Source of the DNA: Liolophura sinensis
Lineage: Eukaryota > Mollusca > Polyplacophora > Chitonida > Chitonidae
Reading direction: 5' to 3'
DNA: 64,000 nt
NCBI RefSeq assembly: GCF_032854445.1
Contig: NC_088299.1
Span: forward strand, 1,215,001 to 1,279,000
Shown here: positions 1 to 12,900 of the stretch, in pieces
How positions within the stretch are numbered: the stretch's first letter is position 1
Layout: each line of letters begins with the position of its first letter
The notes under the pieces: generated by a model
What the model saw: the letters and a program-made list of their open reading frames with translations, nothing else
Databases searched by the model: none
What the model was told of the DNA's origin: nothing
Program-made: the position numbers and the translations under genes

Positions 1-1765
1 GTTCTTTGGGCCTTGGCGACAGTTAGAAACAGTCCGAAGCACTAGAAACGGCACTCCAGTCTCCTCCACCTAGAAACTGTACTACAGGCACTCCAGTCTC
101 CTCCACCCAGAGATGGCACTATAGGCACTCCAGTCTCCTCCACCTAGAAACGGCACTACAGGCACTCCAGTCTCCTCCACCTAGAAACAGTACTACAGGC
201 ACTCCAGTCTCCTCCACCTAGAAACCGTACTACAGGCACTCCAGTCTCCTCCACCTAGAGACGGCACTATAGGCACTCCAGTCTCCTCCACCTAGAAACT
301 GTACTACAGGCACTCCAGTCTCCTCCACCTAGAAATGGTACTACAGGCACTCCAGTCTCCTCCACCTAGAAACCGTACTACAGGCACTCCAGTCTCCTCC
401 ACCTTGAAATGGTACAACAGGCACTCCAGTCTCCTACAGGCACTCCAGTCTCCTCCACCTAGAAACCGTACTACAGGCACTCCAGTCTCCTCCACCTAGA
501 AACGGTACTACAGGCACTCCAGTCTCCTCCACCTAGAAACAGTACTACAGGCACTCCAGTCTCCTGTACCCGTTATTATTAGACCTGTTAGTTTGTGTAA
601 ACCAATAACCTTCTGACTGGTTGACCTGTTGGTTCTATACCTGACCAAGGAAGTCAAGGAGATTCTGTTCTTTGGGCCTCGGTGACAGTTATAAACAGTC
701 CGAAGCACTAGGAACGGCACTACAGGCACTCCAGTCTCCTGTACCCGTTATTATTAGACCTGTTAGTTTGTGTAAACCAATAACCTTCTGACTGGTTGAC
801 CTGTTGGCTCTATACCTGACCAAGGAAGTCAAGGAGATTCTGTTCTTTGGGCCTCGGTGACAGTTATAAACAGTCCGAAGCACTAGGAACGGCACTACAG
901 GCACTCCAGTCTCCTGTACCCGTTATTATTAGACCTGTTAGTTTGTGTAAACCATTAACCACCTGACTGGCTGACCTGTTGGTTCTATACCTGATCATGG
1001 AAGTCGAGGAGATTCTGTTCTTTGGGCCTTGGTGACAGTTATAAACAGTCCGAAGCACTAGAAACGGCACTCCAGTCTCCTCCACCTAGAAACTGTACTA
1101 CAGGCACTCCAGTCTCCTCCACCCAGAGATGGCACTATAGGCACTCCAGTCTCCTCCACCTAGAAACGGCACTACAGGCACTTCAGTCTCCTCCACCTAG
1201 AAACAGTACTACAGGCACTCCAGTCTCCTCCACCTAGAAACCGTACTACAGGCACTCCAGTCTCCTCCACCTAGAGACGGCACTATAGGCACTCCAGTCT
1301 CCTCCACCTAGAAACTGTACTACAGGCACTCCAGTCTCCTCCACCTAGAAATGGTACTACAGGCACTCCAGTCTCCTCCACCTAGAAACCGTACTACAGG
1401 CACTCCAGTCTCCTCCACCTTGAAATGGTACAACAGGCACTCCAGTCTCCTACAGGCACTCCAGTCTCCTCCACCTAGAAACGGTACTACAGGCACTCCA
1501 GTCTCCTCCACCTAGAAACGGTACTACAGGCACTCCAGTCTCCTCCACCTAGAAACAGTACTACAGGCACTCCAGTCTCCTGTACCCGTTATTATTAGAC
1601 CTGTTAGTTTGTGTAAACCATTAACCACCTGGCTGGCTGACCTGTTGGTTGGGTACACAACCACAGAGATTAGGAAGATTCTGTTTTTTGGGCCTTGGTG
1701 ACAGTTATAAACAGTCCGAAGCACTTGAAACGGTACTAAAGGCACTCCAATCTTCTCCACTCTTA
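1..1765. repeat. Higher-order satellite built on a 37-bp unit
   Basis: The basic unit is about 37 bp (aggcactccagtctcctcc then acctagaaacggtactac). Three 175-bp units at about 561, 736 and 911 contain a diverged module (gtacccgttattattagacc ... ttctttgggcctcggtgaca). The whole composite repeats with a 1016-bp offset: the first bases of the window reappear at 1017. Minus-strand open frames here are by-products of the repeat. The same sentence-like parts (tgggcct.ggtgacagt and aggcactccagtttcctcca) occur as single copies near 5720-5900 and 21300-21450. That suggests the satellite was amplified from a dispersed retroposon. Confidence 0.9.
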
Positions 1766-3340
1766 AAAGTACTTCTGTCGTAGAAGAGAAACGTTTTTAT
1801 AGGCACAGCTTTGAACCCCAGTCATATAAGTTACCCACTGGTTATTATCAACGTGGAAAGGGGAAGTACATTCATCATGCACTATTCTACGGTACCAGTT
1901 AAGGCAGTAAGGTGCACGAAAACCAGATTTGTAGATTCAACGCCCCCCCCCCCCCCCACCCCGCTTTCACTGTAAGTGATCAACAGTGCTCTTGGAGTGA
2001 TTTGCACATGCATGGAATGAAGACAAAGTAGCATGCAAATCACACAAGAAAACTCGTTAGTTAATTGCCTCAGGCACTTGGGATCCATTAAACTGACTGT
2101 CATCATATAAGTGAGTTAAGTAACTAGGTAAAGCTCTTGATTGACTGGTTTAACTTATTTTTGGATGTGTATATGTATATTTGCATGTATGCTCTGGGTT
2201 TACGTCACTCTTAGCAACTTTTCAGTTATTTGGCGACAAGGAGTCACTAGGTGTGTGTACATATACTACATCTTGTGGCAGTGCGAGTCCAGGCCGCTGA
2301 AGTGCTGCCGCCACTGAAGTATCATACCAAAGATTTTTTTTTTTTTTTTTTTTGATTGGTGTTTTACGCCGTACTCAAGAATATTTCACGACGGCGGCCA
2401 GCATTATGGTGGGTGGAAACCGAGCGGAGCCCGGGGGAAACCCACGACCATCCGCAGGTTGCTGGCAGACTTTCTCACGTACGGCCGCCAGCATGAGCTG
2501 GACTTGAACTCAGAGCGACCGCATTGGTGAGAGACTCCTGGGTCATTACGCTGCGCTAGCGCTTTAACCGACTGAGCCACGGAGGCCCCTCATACCAAAG
2601 ACACCAGACATGACACCCAACACAGTCACATTATACTGACACCGGGCCAACAAGTCCTTGTTCTAATCTTACAGTGCTGAGTGCCAAGCAAGGCTGCAAC
2701 AATTACAATTCTTAAAGTCTTTGATATGACCTGACCTGGGTTTGCATTTTGGATGTGTGAGGTGAACATGTTCTCACCATGACCGTCCCAAGCTAGCAAC
2801 AATGCCATAGGCCTATTAGGAAAGACAAGTGGTCTACAAAGAACGTACTCTATTAGGGAGTCTGACAAACAGACATTTAGATGCTGTGGACCACTTATTG
2901 TCCTCCAAAACCCAAGGGACAATGAGCGCACAGGAATCTAGAAATTCCAAGGTCAAGATAAAACCTGCGCCTCCTGGGTCTTAGTGGTTGAAAATCATGT
3001 ACGTGTACATGTAACCACTCAGTCACCGCTCTCACTCCCGCACCGGTGTTGAACCACAAACTACCTGACGTAGATGTAGCTGTAATGTTGAATTACTTGA
3101 AGAAGTAAGTGGAAGCTGTTAAAGATCACAGTACTTGAAGTACCAGTAGAATGTTTAGTAATCATGCCCCCTCAACTCGTCGTGACCCTCACCACCACAG
3201 CCAGCAACGCGCCACAACACGGAGCGGAAGTGGAAATCCACTGACAAGTAGCAAAAGTGTCATGGCGCATTGGGATGAATAACTTGACACGACGTGAAAC
3301 AGTTTGACGTATTTTTTGTTGCAGTGGGAAACTCATCACT
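1766..3340. other. Upstream region of STX16
   Basis: No coding region seen. The segment holds a C-homopolymer at about 1943-1957, one SINE (2334-2589) and the presumed promoter and 5' UTR of STX16. I could not place a TATA box or a transcription start with confidence. Open frames at 2626-2931 and 3172-3462 on the minus strand have no recognisable product, and the second is antisense to STX16 exon 1. Confidence 0.5.
2334..2589 (-). mobile_element. Full-length tRNA-headed SINE (family 1) with target-site duplication
   Basis: Read on the minus strand it begins ggggcctccgtggctcag, a tRNA-like head with A-box resemblance. It passes through the central block with ctcccaccataatgctggcc-type sequence and ends gagtacggcgtaaaacacca followed by an A-rich tail (T-run on the plus strand). 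It is flanked by a 12-bp direct repeat, tcataccaaaga, at 2322-2333 and 2590-2601, which is the signature of target-primed retroposition. It resembles molluscan tRNA-derived SINEs of the RUDI/V-SINE type; the family name is from memory. Confidence 0.88.
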
Positions 3341-3421
3341 ATGGCCACTCGGAGTTTGACGGAAGTGTATATCCTGATGCGAAATAATGCTCTCCAAAGT
3401 CGCAATATCTTCTCAGAGCAG
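3341..3421 (+). CDS. STX16: STX16 coding exon 1 (N-peptide)
   Basis: Starts at ATG 3341 and ends ...NIFSEQ before gtaaat, phase 0 (27 codons). The peptide is the conserved SM-protein-binding N-terminus. The 5' UTR boundary is not determinable by eye. Confidence 0.93.
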
Positions 3422-3896
3422 GTAAATATATTCGTAATGCCATTTGTCAACAACGACAACAAGCACTACAAACAAGACGGTTAGGTACTTATACCGGCAC
3501 TATGCATGTGTCTGTGGTCTGGAATTCATTAGGCTTGATGAGGTTTGAAAAATAAAACGTCAGCTGCTAACGGTTCTCTGGGGTTATTTTTTTTTGTATT
3601 ATTATTGATCCTGGTACACTTGGCCAGCCCCAAGTGACAGTTCAACTCTTCTCATTATACTGGGCTGGCGGAGTGTCGTAGCCACAGGGGCAAGCAATGG
3701 TAAACCATACATTGATTCACGCAATGTCCGATAAGTCATTTCTAGACAAGGGCTGTGGTCAAAACCTGATGTCAACGTTGGCTCTTACCTCTCAGCTCGT
3801 GTGCACACACAACAAGTACAGTCAGAACGCCCTCTATATATAATGCATGTTCAAGCTAGCAGCATGGGCTTTGATGTATGTCTACGATCATATTGT

Positions 3897-3933
<37 letters not shown>

Positions 3934-6900
3934 CCTATAAAAGTTGTTAAATGTTGCTATTGTATAATACACATTTTAAAATTATTTCTGGACTTGAAAG
4001 TGTGCAAACTGATTGCATGTAAATATGATAGTTGTTGTATAGAGAAATAAACATGACAATCTGTTGTGGTAATGATATTTCTGACAAAGATTACTCAGTT
4101 AGGTCAACTGATATTTGTCATGTACTTCCAAAAATACGTAGATTTACAGCGACACTTACACTGCACTCGCTGATCAACCAGTGTTGTTGTTGTAGACTGT
4201 CAACTGCACTCACGTTGGACCCCAGACGTTTAGGTAGAGGGCGTTCTTGCGTATATATCTCACGTATATTCCTCTTGTTAAGGACACAGAAGACTCAAAT
4301 TCACCTCACTGTCATCAGTTGAAGTAGCCCCCTGGGGCTAGCCCTTGGGCTTTAGTTTCGTTTGATCATAGCTCATACTAGAAGTTATGCCTTGCAGTCA
4401 AACAAAGAGAAATAAAAACCAGTGTGATTTTACGATAGTTGCTTGAGTGAATATGTAAATTATATTGTTGATTCTATGAGCCTTGCTACCCTTTATCCAT
4501 ATGGATTGAAATCCGTACTCACTTTAGTGTAGATATATTGATGCCAGGAAGGCATCCACGGCATGTACCTTCATCACACCTTTTATCTACCCATAAAAAA
4601 CTCACATTCATCCCGACGTATACATGTAAGTGAAAACTTTTTATTTATTTATTTATTTGATTAGTGTTTTACGCCGTACTCAAGAGTATTTCACCTATAC
4701 GACTACGGCCAGCATTATGGTGGGTGGAAACCAGGCAGAGCCCGAGGTCAACCCACGACCATCCGCAGGCTGCTGACAGACCTTCCCACGGAAAACTTTT
4801 TAAGCATGGCATTTAAGTAAACAATAATCAAATCAGTGAATATTTATGAGTGTGTGCATATGTATGTAAAAGTGAATGTGATTTTCTTGTTTTACAGATG
4901 GCTGATGACAGAATGGCTCTTGTGTCTAGCTCAAGTCATGATCCAGAATTAGGAATGAGCTCAGCAAAGGCCAAACTTCCTCCAGAATGGTGAATTTTAA
5001 ATTGCATGTACATAAGGCCATCATAAAAAAATGCTTTATTGTGGTAAACCCAATTCGATCTGAAATATTTTTTCAAAAGCCAAGTTGAATAAATACTTTG
5101 ACTCAAGACTCTATTGGAGGTTCAACCCAGTTACATGTACTCTCAATAAGTACATTTTCATTGATGGTCTAAGTACCAAGATATCTTCAACAATATGACA
5201 GTACATGTCATTCGTTTTATTGATAGTTAGTACCGGCTTTCCATGAAAACATTTCTATGATATTCTGCATGTTTAAAACATCTGCAATAATGTTCCCCAT
5301 ATTGTTGTCACATAAATCATGAGGATTATGTGAGCGTGTTTATCTGGCCTGTTTTAGTGAATGTAAATGGCATATATATATGTATATCTGAAAGGTTTTT
5401 TTTACTTGATTTCAGGGTAGATGGTGTTGAAGAGTTCCAGTACGAGGTGTCCAGAATAAAGGACAAAAGTACGTGTCTGCACATGAATACATAAATTCTT
5501 TTATTCTCAGCTGCTCATTACCATGATGTTAATGTTGATTATTTTAAGCACTGTTAAGTGTCAGAATAGCAGGATATATTTATTAATTAGCCAGAATAAT
5601 GCTTTGATAGTTTTGGTACATACAGGGTTTGCATTTCAATCACTAGGACATGAGATGTGGGTTCAAACCCAACATTGTCAGGGATTTTTTTTTTTTCACT
5701 TGTTGTTAGCTCTCATTCTTTGTGGGGCCTGGTGACAATAAGCAACTGTCATGTGACTGTTCATGCAGTTTTATGTTTGTTGTAAATCACTTGCCTTCAA
5801 CCAATATGGAGCGCATATCTTTAGATCACATGTGGGAAAATTTGTCAGTATGTTGCCAAAGATCAGTGCTTTACCCCAGGCACTCCAGTTTCCTCCACCC
5901 ATTACACTGACTGCGTTCATATAGAAGAAAAATACTTGAATATGGCTTTAAGCAACAATGAGATAAATAAATATGAACTGAATCAATGAGGCTTGCATGA
6001 ATTTTAAGAACAGTTGGTATATTGTTACATGTAAATGTGGAAGTTTTCAGTGGTGCTAGATACGTATAAAGCTAAATGTGATCTTTTCTATGGTATGATT
6101 TTTTTCTAAACATAGTGAAAGAACTAGCAACATTGCATGACAAACACCTAAACAGACCCACACTAGATGACAGCGTTGATGAGGAACATGCCATAGAGAT
6201 ACAGACACAGGATATTACACAGGTGAGGAATGTGGGTAAAACATGTTACGTGACACACAGCTGACTAGTTCTGAGATTGTGGGTGAGAAACTGACCCTGG
6301 TGATACAGACACAGGATATAACACAGGTGAGGGATACAGGTAAAACATGTTATGTGACACACAGCTGACTAGTTATGAGATTGTGGGTGAGAATCTGAAC
6401 CTGGTGATATAGGCATAGGATATAACACAGGTGAGGGATACAGGTAAAACATGTTATGTGACACAGAGCTGACTAGCTCTGAGATTGTGGGTGAGAAACT
6501 GATCATGGTGATACAGACACAGGATATAACACAGGTGAGGGATACAGGTAAAACATGTTATGTGACACAGAGCTGACTAGTTCTGAAATTGTGGGTGAGA
6601 AAGTGACCATGGTGATATAGACACAGGATAGAACACAGGTGAGGGATATTGGTAAAACGTGTTATGTGACACACAGCTGACTAGCTCTGAGATTGTGGGT
6701 GAGAAACTGACCCTGGTGATACAGACACAGGATATAACACAGGTGAGGGATACAGGTAAAACATGTTATGTGACACACAGCTGACTAGCTCTGAGATTGT
6801 GGGTGAGAAAGTGACCATGGTGATACAGACACAGGATATAACACAGGTGAAGGATACAGGTAAAACATGCTATGTGACACAGAGCTGACTAGTTCTGAGA

Positions 6901-9900
6901 TTGTGGGTGAGAAAGTGACCATGGTGATACAGACACAGGATATAGCACAGGTGAGGGATATGGGTAAAACATGTTATGTGACACAGAGCTGACTAGTTCT
7001 GAGATTATGGGTGAGAAACTGACATTGGTGATACAGACACAGGATATAACACAGGTGAGGGATACAGGTAAAACATGTTATGTGACACAGAGCTGACTAG
7101 TTCTGAGATTGTGGGTGAGAAAGTGACCATGGTGATACAGACACAGGATATAACACAGGTGAGGGATACAGGTAAAACATGTTATGTGACACACAGCTGA
7201 CTAGTTCTGAGATTGTGGGTGAGAAAGTGACCATGGTGATACAGGCACAGGATATAACACAGGTGAGGGATACAGGTAAAACATGTTATGTGACACACAG
7301 CTGACTAGTTCTGAGATTGTGGGTGAGAAAGTGACCCTGATGATACAGACACAGGATATAACACAGGTGAGGGATATGGGTAAAACATGTTATGTGACAC
7401 ACAGCTGACTAGCTCTGAGATTGTGGGTGAGAAAGTGACCCTGGTGATACAGACACAGGATTTAACACAGGTGAGGGATACAGGTAAAACATGTTATGTG
7501 ACACAGAGCTGACTAGTTCTGAGATTGTGGGTGAGAAAGTGACCGTGGTGATACAGACACAGGATATAACACAGGTGAGGGGTATGGGTGAAACATGTTA
7601 TGTGACATACAAATGGTGATACAGACACTGTGACCATGGTGATACAGACACAGGATATCACAGGTGAGGGATATGGGTAAAACATGTTATGTGACATACA
7701 AATGGTGATACAGACACTGTGACCATGGTGATACAGACACAGGATATCACAGGTGAGGGATATGGGTAAAACATGTTATGTGACATACAAATGGTGATAC
7801 AGACACTGTGACCATGGTGATACAGACACAGGATATCACAGGTGAGGGATATGGGTAAAACATGTTATGTGACATACAAATGGTGATACAGACACTGTGA
7901 CCATGGTGATACAGACACAGGATATCACAGGTGAGGGATATGGGTAAAACATGTTATGTGACATACAAATGGTGATACAGACACTGTGACCATGGTGATA
8001 CAGATACAGGATATATTCCGTATTTGTTAACTGAGTGTGTATTAGTCATTTTTGATATTCACGTCAACATTTTTAAAATATACAGATTCCTTGTACACAT
8101 ACACAGTGATGCATAAAAATTGCTGGTAAACATATGGCCAAATATTCCGCATCTGACAAAATACTCTGCTTTTCATTAGGCAACAACAATCACGTGGGGT
8201 ACAAATATATTCTCGAATCCTGCAGATGATGTTAAATGTGTCTGCTAAGTAGGTTATCTCCCTTTGTTGGGTCCTGAATATATTGGTCACAGTGCTGAAG
8301 TGATTTACCTGTACATGTACATTGGTCTGAATTGATGGGCCTTTACAGGATAAATTCGTAACATGGTTACTAAATGATAGGTTACGCAAATATATGGTGT
8401 CAGTAATCCTCATATTGGACAAGGGTATGAGGATTATTGACACCTTATATTTGCGTATCCTATCACTGAGTAACCATGTAACTAATAAAACTACTAATGA
8501 TGTACATACAGTCTAAATATTGGAAATGGTATACATGTAGCCTAAATATTAGAAATAATGTACAGATAGCCTAAATATTGGAAATGGTATACATGTAGCC
8601 TAAATATTGGAAATGGTATACATGTAGCCTAAATATTAGAAATAATGTACAGATAGCCTAAATATTGGAAATGGTATACATGTAGCCTAAATATTAGAAA
8701 TAATGTACATATAGCCTAAATATTGGAAATGGTATATATGTAGCCTAAATATTGGGAATGGTATACATGTAGCCTAAATATTGGAAATGGTATACATGTA
8801 GCCTAAATATTGGAGATGGTATACATGTAGCCTAAATATTGGAGATGGTATACATGTAGCCTAAATATTGGAGATGGTATACATGTAGCCTAAATATTGG
8901 AAATGGTATACATGTAGCCTAAATATTGGAGATGGTATACATGTAGCCTAAATATACATGTAGCCTAAATATTGGAAATGGTATACATGTAGCCTAAATT
9001 TTGCAAGTGGCGGAAAAAAATTACTAATGACAGATAAAAGCATGCACATCATTCAGATTTATTTATCTTCCTCATACCTGTGACAGCTGACAATGAAAGT
9101 CTGCTCGTTCACCATATTTGAGCTAAATGTTGTTTCAACTGAAAGTGAGACTATTCCCTATAATCCTCTTCTCTATGCTTTTCACAGCTTTTTGGAAGAT
9201 GTCAGAGGCTTGTTCATCAGATTGGATCAAAAAGTCGACTTGGAACAGAACAAGAGAAAAAGTTATCACTAAACATTACCTCTTCATTAGCGCGAGGGTT
9301 GACAGAAATGTCCACCAACTTCAGAAAAAGCCAGTCCTCCTACTTACGAAGTAAGTGCTCTTTATGTGTGATTAAGTAGTGGTACAGGTGAGGAATATGG
9401 GTAAAACATAGGTTGTGCATGGAACTAGGAAATAGATGTCTGGTATTTGCTGGTTTTATGGTCGCAAATTGAGCTTTATCAGCTGCAGGCTGAGTCTGTA
9501 CATCAGATATATATATGTATGTGTGTGTGTGTGTAAAATTGTCACATAATACTACCAAAGCATTCTTGTGACATTTTCACCATTGTCGAGGTTACCTTAG
9601 TCTATTTTCCTGCGAGATCAGCTGGATCTGGGATGTCACAGTGTAAACACATCACTGCCTCCGCTGGACAAGCTTTACCTTTGGAGCTGGTTTAAGCTAA
9701 ACTTGGCCACTGGGTTTTTTGCCCTGAACTATTTAAACAGCATTCAGCGATAAAATTGTTTCAGGAGGTGTTTAGGCGCAAGTTTGTCGTACTTTATGTT
9801 ATGAGAATGCATGCATATAAAATAGTTTAGACCTCAGATGTAGCTTGATACAGTTGTACCTGGGCAGTGACATCTGCTACAGATCATCATGTAGGTGTCT

Positions 9901-12900
9901 GCTTTAGCTTATGACCTGTTTTACTGGTGGCATTGTAGTCTTGACTTGTAGACTGATACAGTTGTACCTTGTTGGTGACATCTGCTACAGATCATTATGT
10001 AGTTGTCTGCTTTAGCTTATGACCTGTTTTACAGGTGGCAATGTAGTTTTGACTTGTAGATTGATACAGTTGTACCTTGGTGGTGACATCTGCTACAGAT
10101 CATTATGTAGTTGTCTGCTTTAGCTTATGACCCGTTTTACAGGTGGCAATGTAGTTTTGACTTGTAGATTGATACAGTTGTACCTGGGCAGTGACATCTG
10201 CTACAGATCATCATGTAGTTGTCTGCTTTAGCTTATGACCTGTTTTACAGGTGGCAGTGTAGTCTTGACTTGTAGACTGATACAGTTGTACCTTGTTGGT
10301 GACATCTGTTACAGATCATTATGTAGTTGTCTGCTTTAGCTTATGACCCATTTTACAGGTGGCAATGTAGTTTTGACTTGTAGATTGATACAGTTGTACC
10401 TGGGCAGTGACATCTGCTACAGATCATCATGTAGTTGTCTGCTTTAGCTTATGACCTGTTTTACAGGTGGCAGTGTAGTCTTGACTTGTAGACTGATACA
10501 GTTGTACCTTGTTGGTGACATCTGCTACAGATCATTATGTAGTTGTCTGCTTTAGCTTATGACCTGTTTTACAGGTGGCAATGTAGTTTTGACTTGTAGA
10601 TTGATACAGTTGTACCTTGGTGGTGACATCTGCTACAGATCATTATGTAGTTGTCTGCTTTAGCTTATGACCCGTTTTACAGGTGGCAATGTAGTTTTGA
10701 CTTGTAGATTGATACAGTTGTACCTGGGCAGTGACATCTGCTACAGATCATCATGTAGTTGTCTGCTTTAGCTTATGACCTGTTTTACAGGTGGCAGTGT
10801 AGTCTTGACTTGTAGACTGATACAGTTGTACCTTGTTGGTGACATCTGTTACAGATCATTATGTAGTTGTCTGCTTTAGCTTATGACCCATTTTACAGGT
10901 GGCAATGTAGTTTTGACTTGTAGATTGATACAGTTGTACCTGGGCAGTGACATCTGCTACAGATCATCATGTAGTTGTCTGCTTTAGCTTATGACCTGTT
11001 TTACAGGTGGCAGTGTAGTCTTGACTTGTAGACTGATACAGTTGTACCTTGTTGGTGACATCTGCTACAGATCATTATGTAGTTGTCTGCTTTAGCTTAT
11101 GACCTGTTTTACAGGTGGCAATGTAGTTTTGACTTGTAGCTTGTTACAGTTGTACCTGGGCAGTGACATCTGCTACAGATCATTATGTAGTTGTCTGCTT
11201 TAGCTTATGACCTGTTTTACAGGTGGCAATGTAGTTTTGACTTGTAGCTTATTACAGTTGTTTTATTCAGCAAATAATATCTGAAGGGTTTGTTCATTTT
11301 ATTGTTTTTTGTTTTGTTTTGTTTTTCCATCTACATGTACATGTTCAATTGAATATTGACATGGTGACTGTTTTTGTCCATAGAGCTTCAAAGTCGAGAA
11401 GAGAGATCAAAACAGTATTTTGACACAAATATTGGTTCAGAAGCAAGTGTGATGTCAGAAGAGGTGAATCTTTTAGATAATGGATTTGACAGGGTGAGTC
11501 TACATACCGGTTATACCCTCAGGCTTCTGTATAAACCAGGCTTGATATAAATATATGTGATTTAGCATTTGTATGAAGGTATCAACTTTATGCAGCTCTA
11601 TTATTTTAATACATGACTTAATGTATGGATCTGTATTATTTCTTATTTCAGATTATTCAGATAAAATGACAGATGTAAATAGTTAATAGAAAATGAATGT
11701 TGTTATAAATATTGATGTGTTTAAGCGTGAATCTGCTAATCCACTCACTGTTTCACGTTTCATGACGCAAATTTCACCTCTTACCTGACCAGTATTTGTG
11801 GTGCATTAAACATCCACTGCTTACTATCTTCTGTGTACAATGTATTAGGTTTTGTAAAGTGGCTGAGAGGTATCAAAGAGAATTGAACAATAAGGAATTA
11901 CTCAATTCAAGTATATGCTTAATAATATACAAGATTTTTGCCTGTATTATAGATCATTTGTTTTAGCAGTAGATGTCAGATATGTGCAGACAGTATGCTT
12001 TTGTTCTGAGTCGCTATTTGACAATTTGTAGGGTTTTACAGACATACAACTACAGATGGTGGAGGACAACACATTGATGGTACACAACAGAGAAAAGGAA
12101 ATAGCACAGATTGTCAAATCCATAAATGATCTCAATGAAATCTTCAAGGATCTGGGTTCAATGATTGTAGACCAGGTAGGTTTTTACTAAATGAAGGAAT
12201 GTAGTGTTTAAATCTCTCCGGGAAAAATGGAGTCAGATCTAGTATTTTGCTAGCAAGAGCTGTGCCTTAGAGTTGGAGAACCACGGGGAATAACTCGTCA
12301 GTTCCTTGACTGAGTTTGTAAATAATTCCCATACCCCTAACGGCACATGCGTTGCTCTCTACCTGTCGCTTTACATCAATGCCACCACTAGGCTGGTTTT
12401 GACCTTTGCAGCCGGTGCAACGCACGTGGGCTTATTTAGGCTTAGCCTCACCACCTTTGCCCCTCTGTTTAATCAGCAGTGATTAATAAAATTTGACCAG
12501 GGGCCTCCGTGGCTCAGTCGGTTAGCGGGCAAGCGCAGTGTAATGACCCAGGACCCTCTCACCAATGCGGTCGCTGTGAGTTCAATTCCAGCTCATGCTG
12601 GCTTCCTCTCCGATCGTAAGTGGGAAGGTCTTCCAGCAACCTGCGGATGGTCGTGGGTTTCCCCCTGGCTGTGCCCAGTTTCCTCCCACCATAATGCTGG
12701 CCACCGTCGAATAAGTGAAATATTCTTGAGTACAGCGTAAAACACCAATCAAATCAATAAATAAATAAATTAATAAAATTGTTTCAGCTATTGGGTACAA
12801 TCATGTTGTGCATACTTCTGATAGAAAGACTGAATGTGTATAAAGCATAGTTAGAAACCAACATGGAGACAAAGTTTTTGAGTGGCCTCGGCATTGTTCA

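Noticed and set aside
6223-8015. CRISPR-like or regulatory array because of regular spacing
   Set aside because: Whole units repeat with no unique spacers, and the host is a eukaryotic gene intron.
12500-12620. Functional tRNA gene in the SINE head
   Set aside because: The head has A- and B-box resemblance, but the flanking sequence continues as SINE body with a target-site duplication and does not fold into a complete tRNA.
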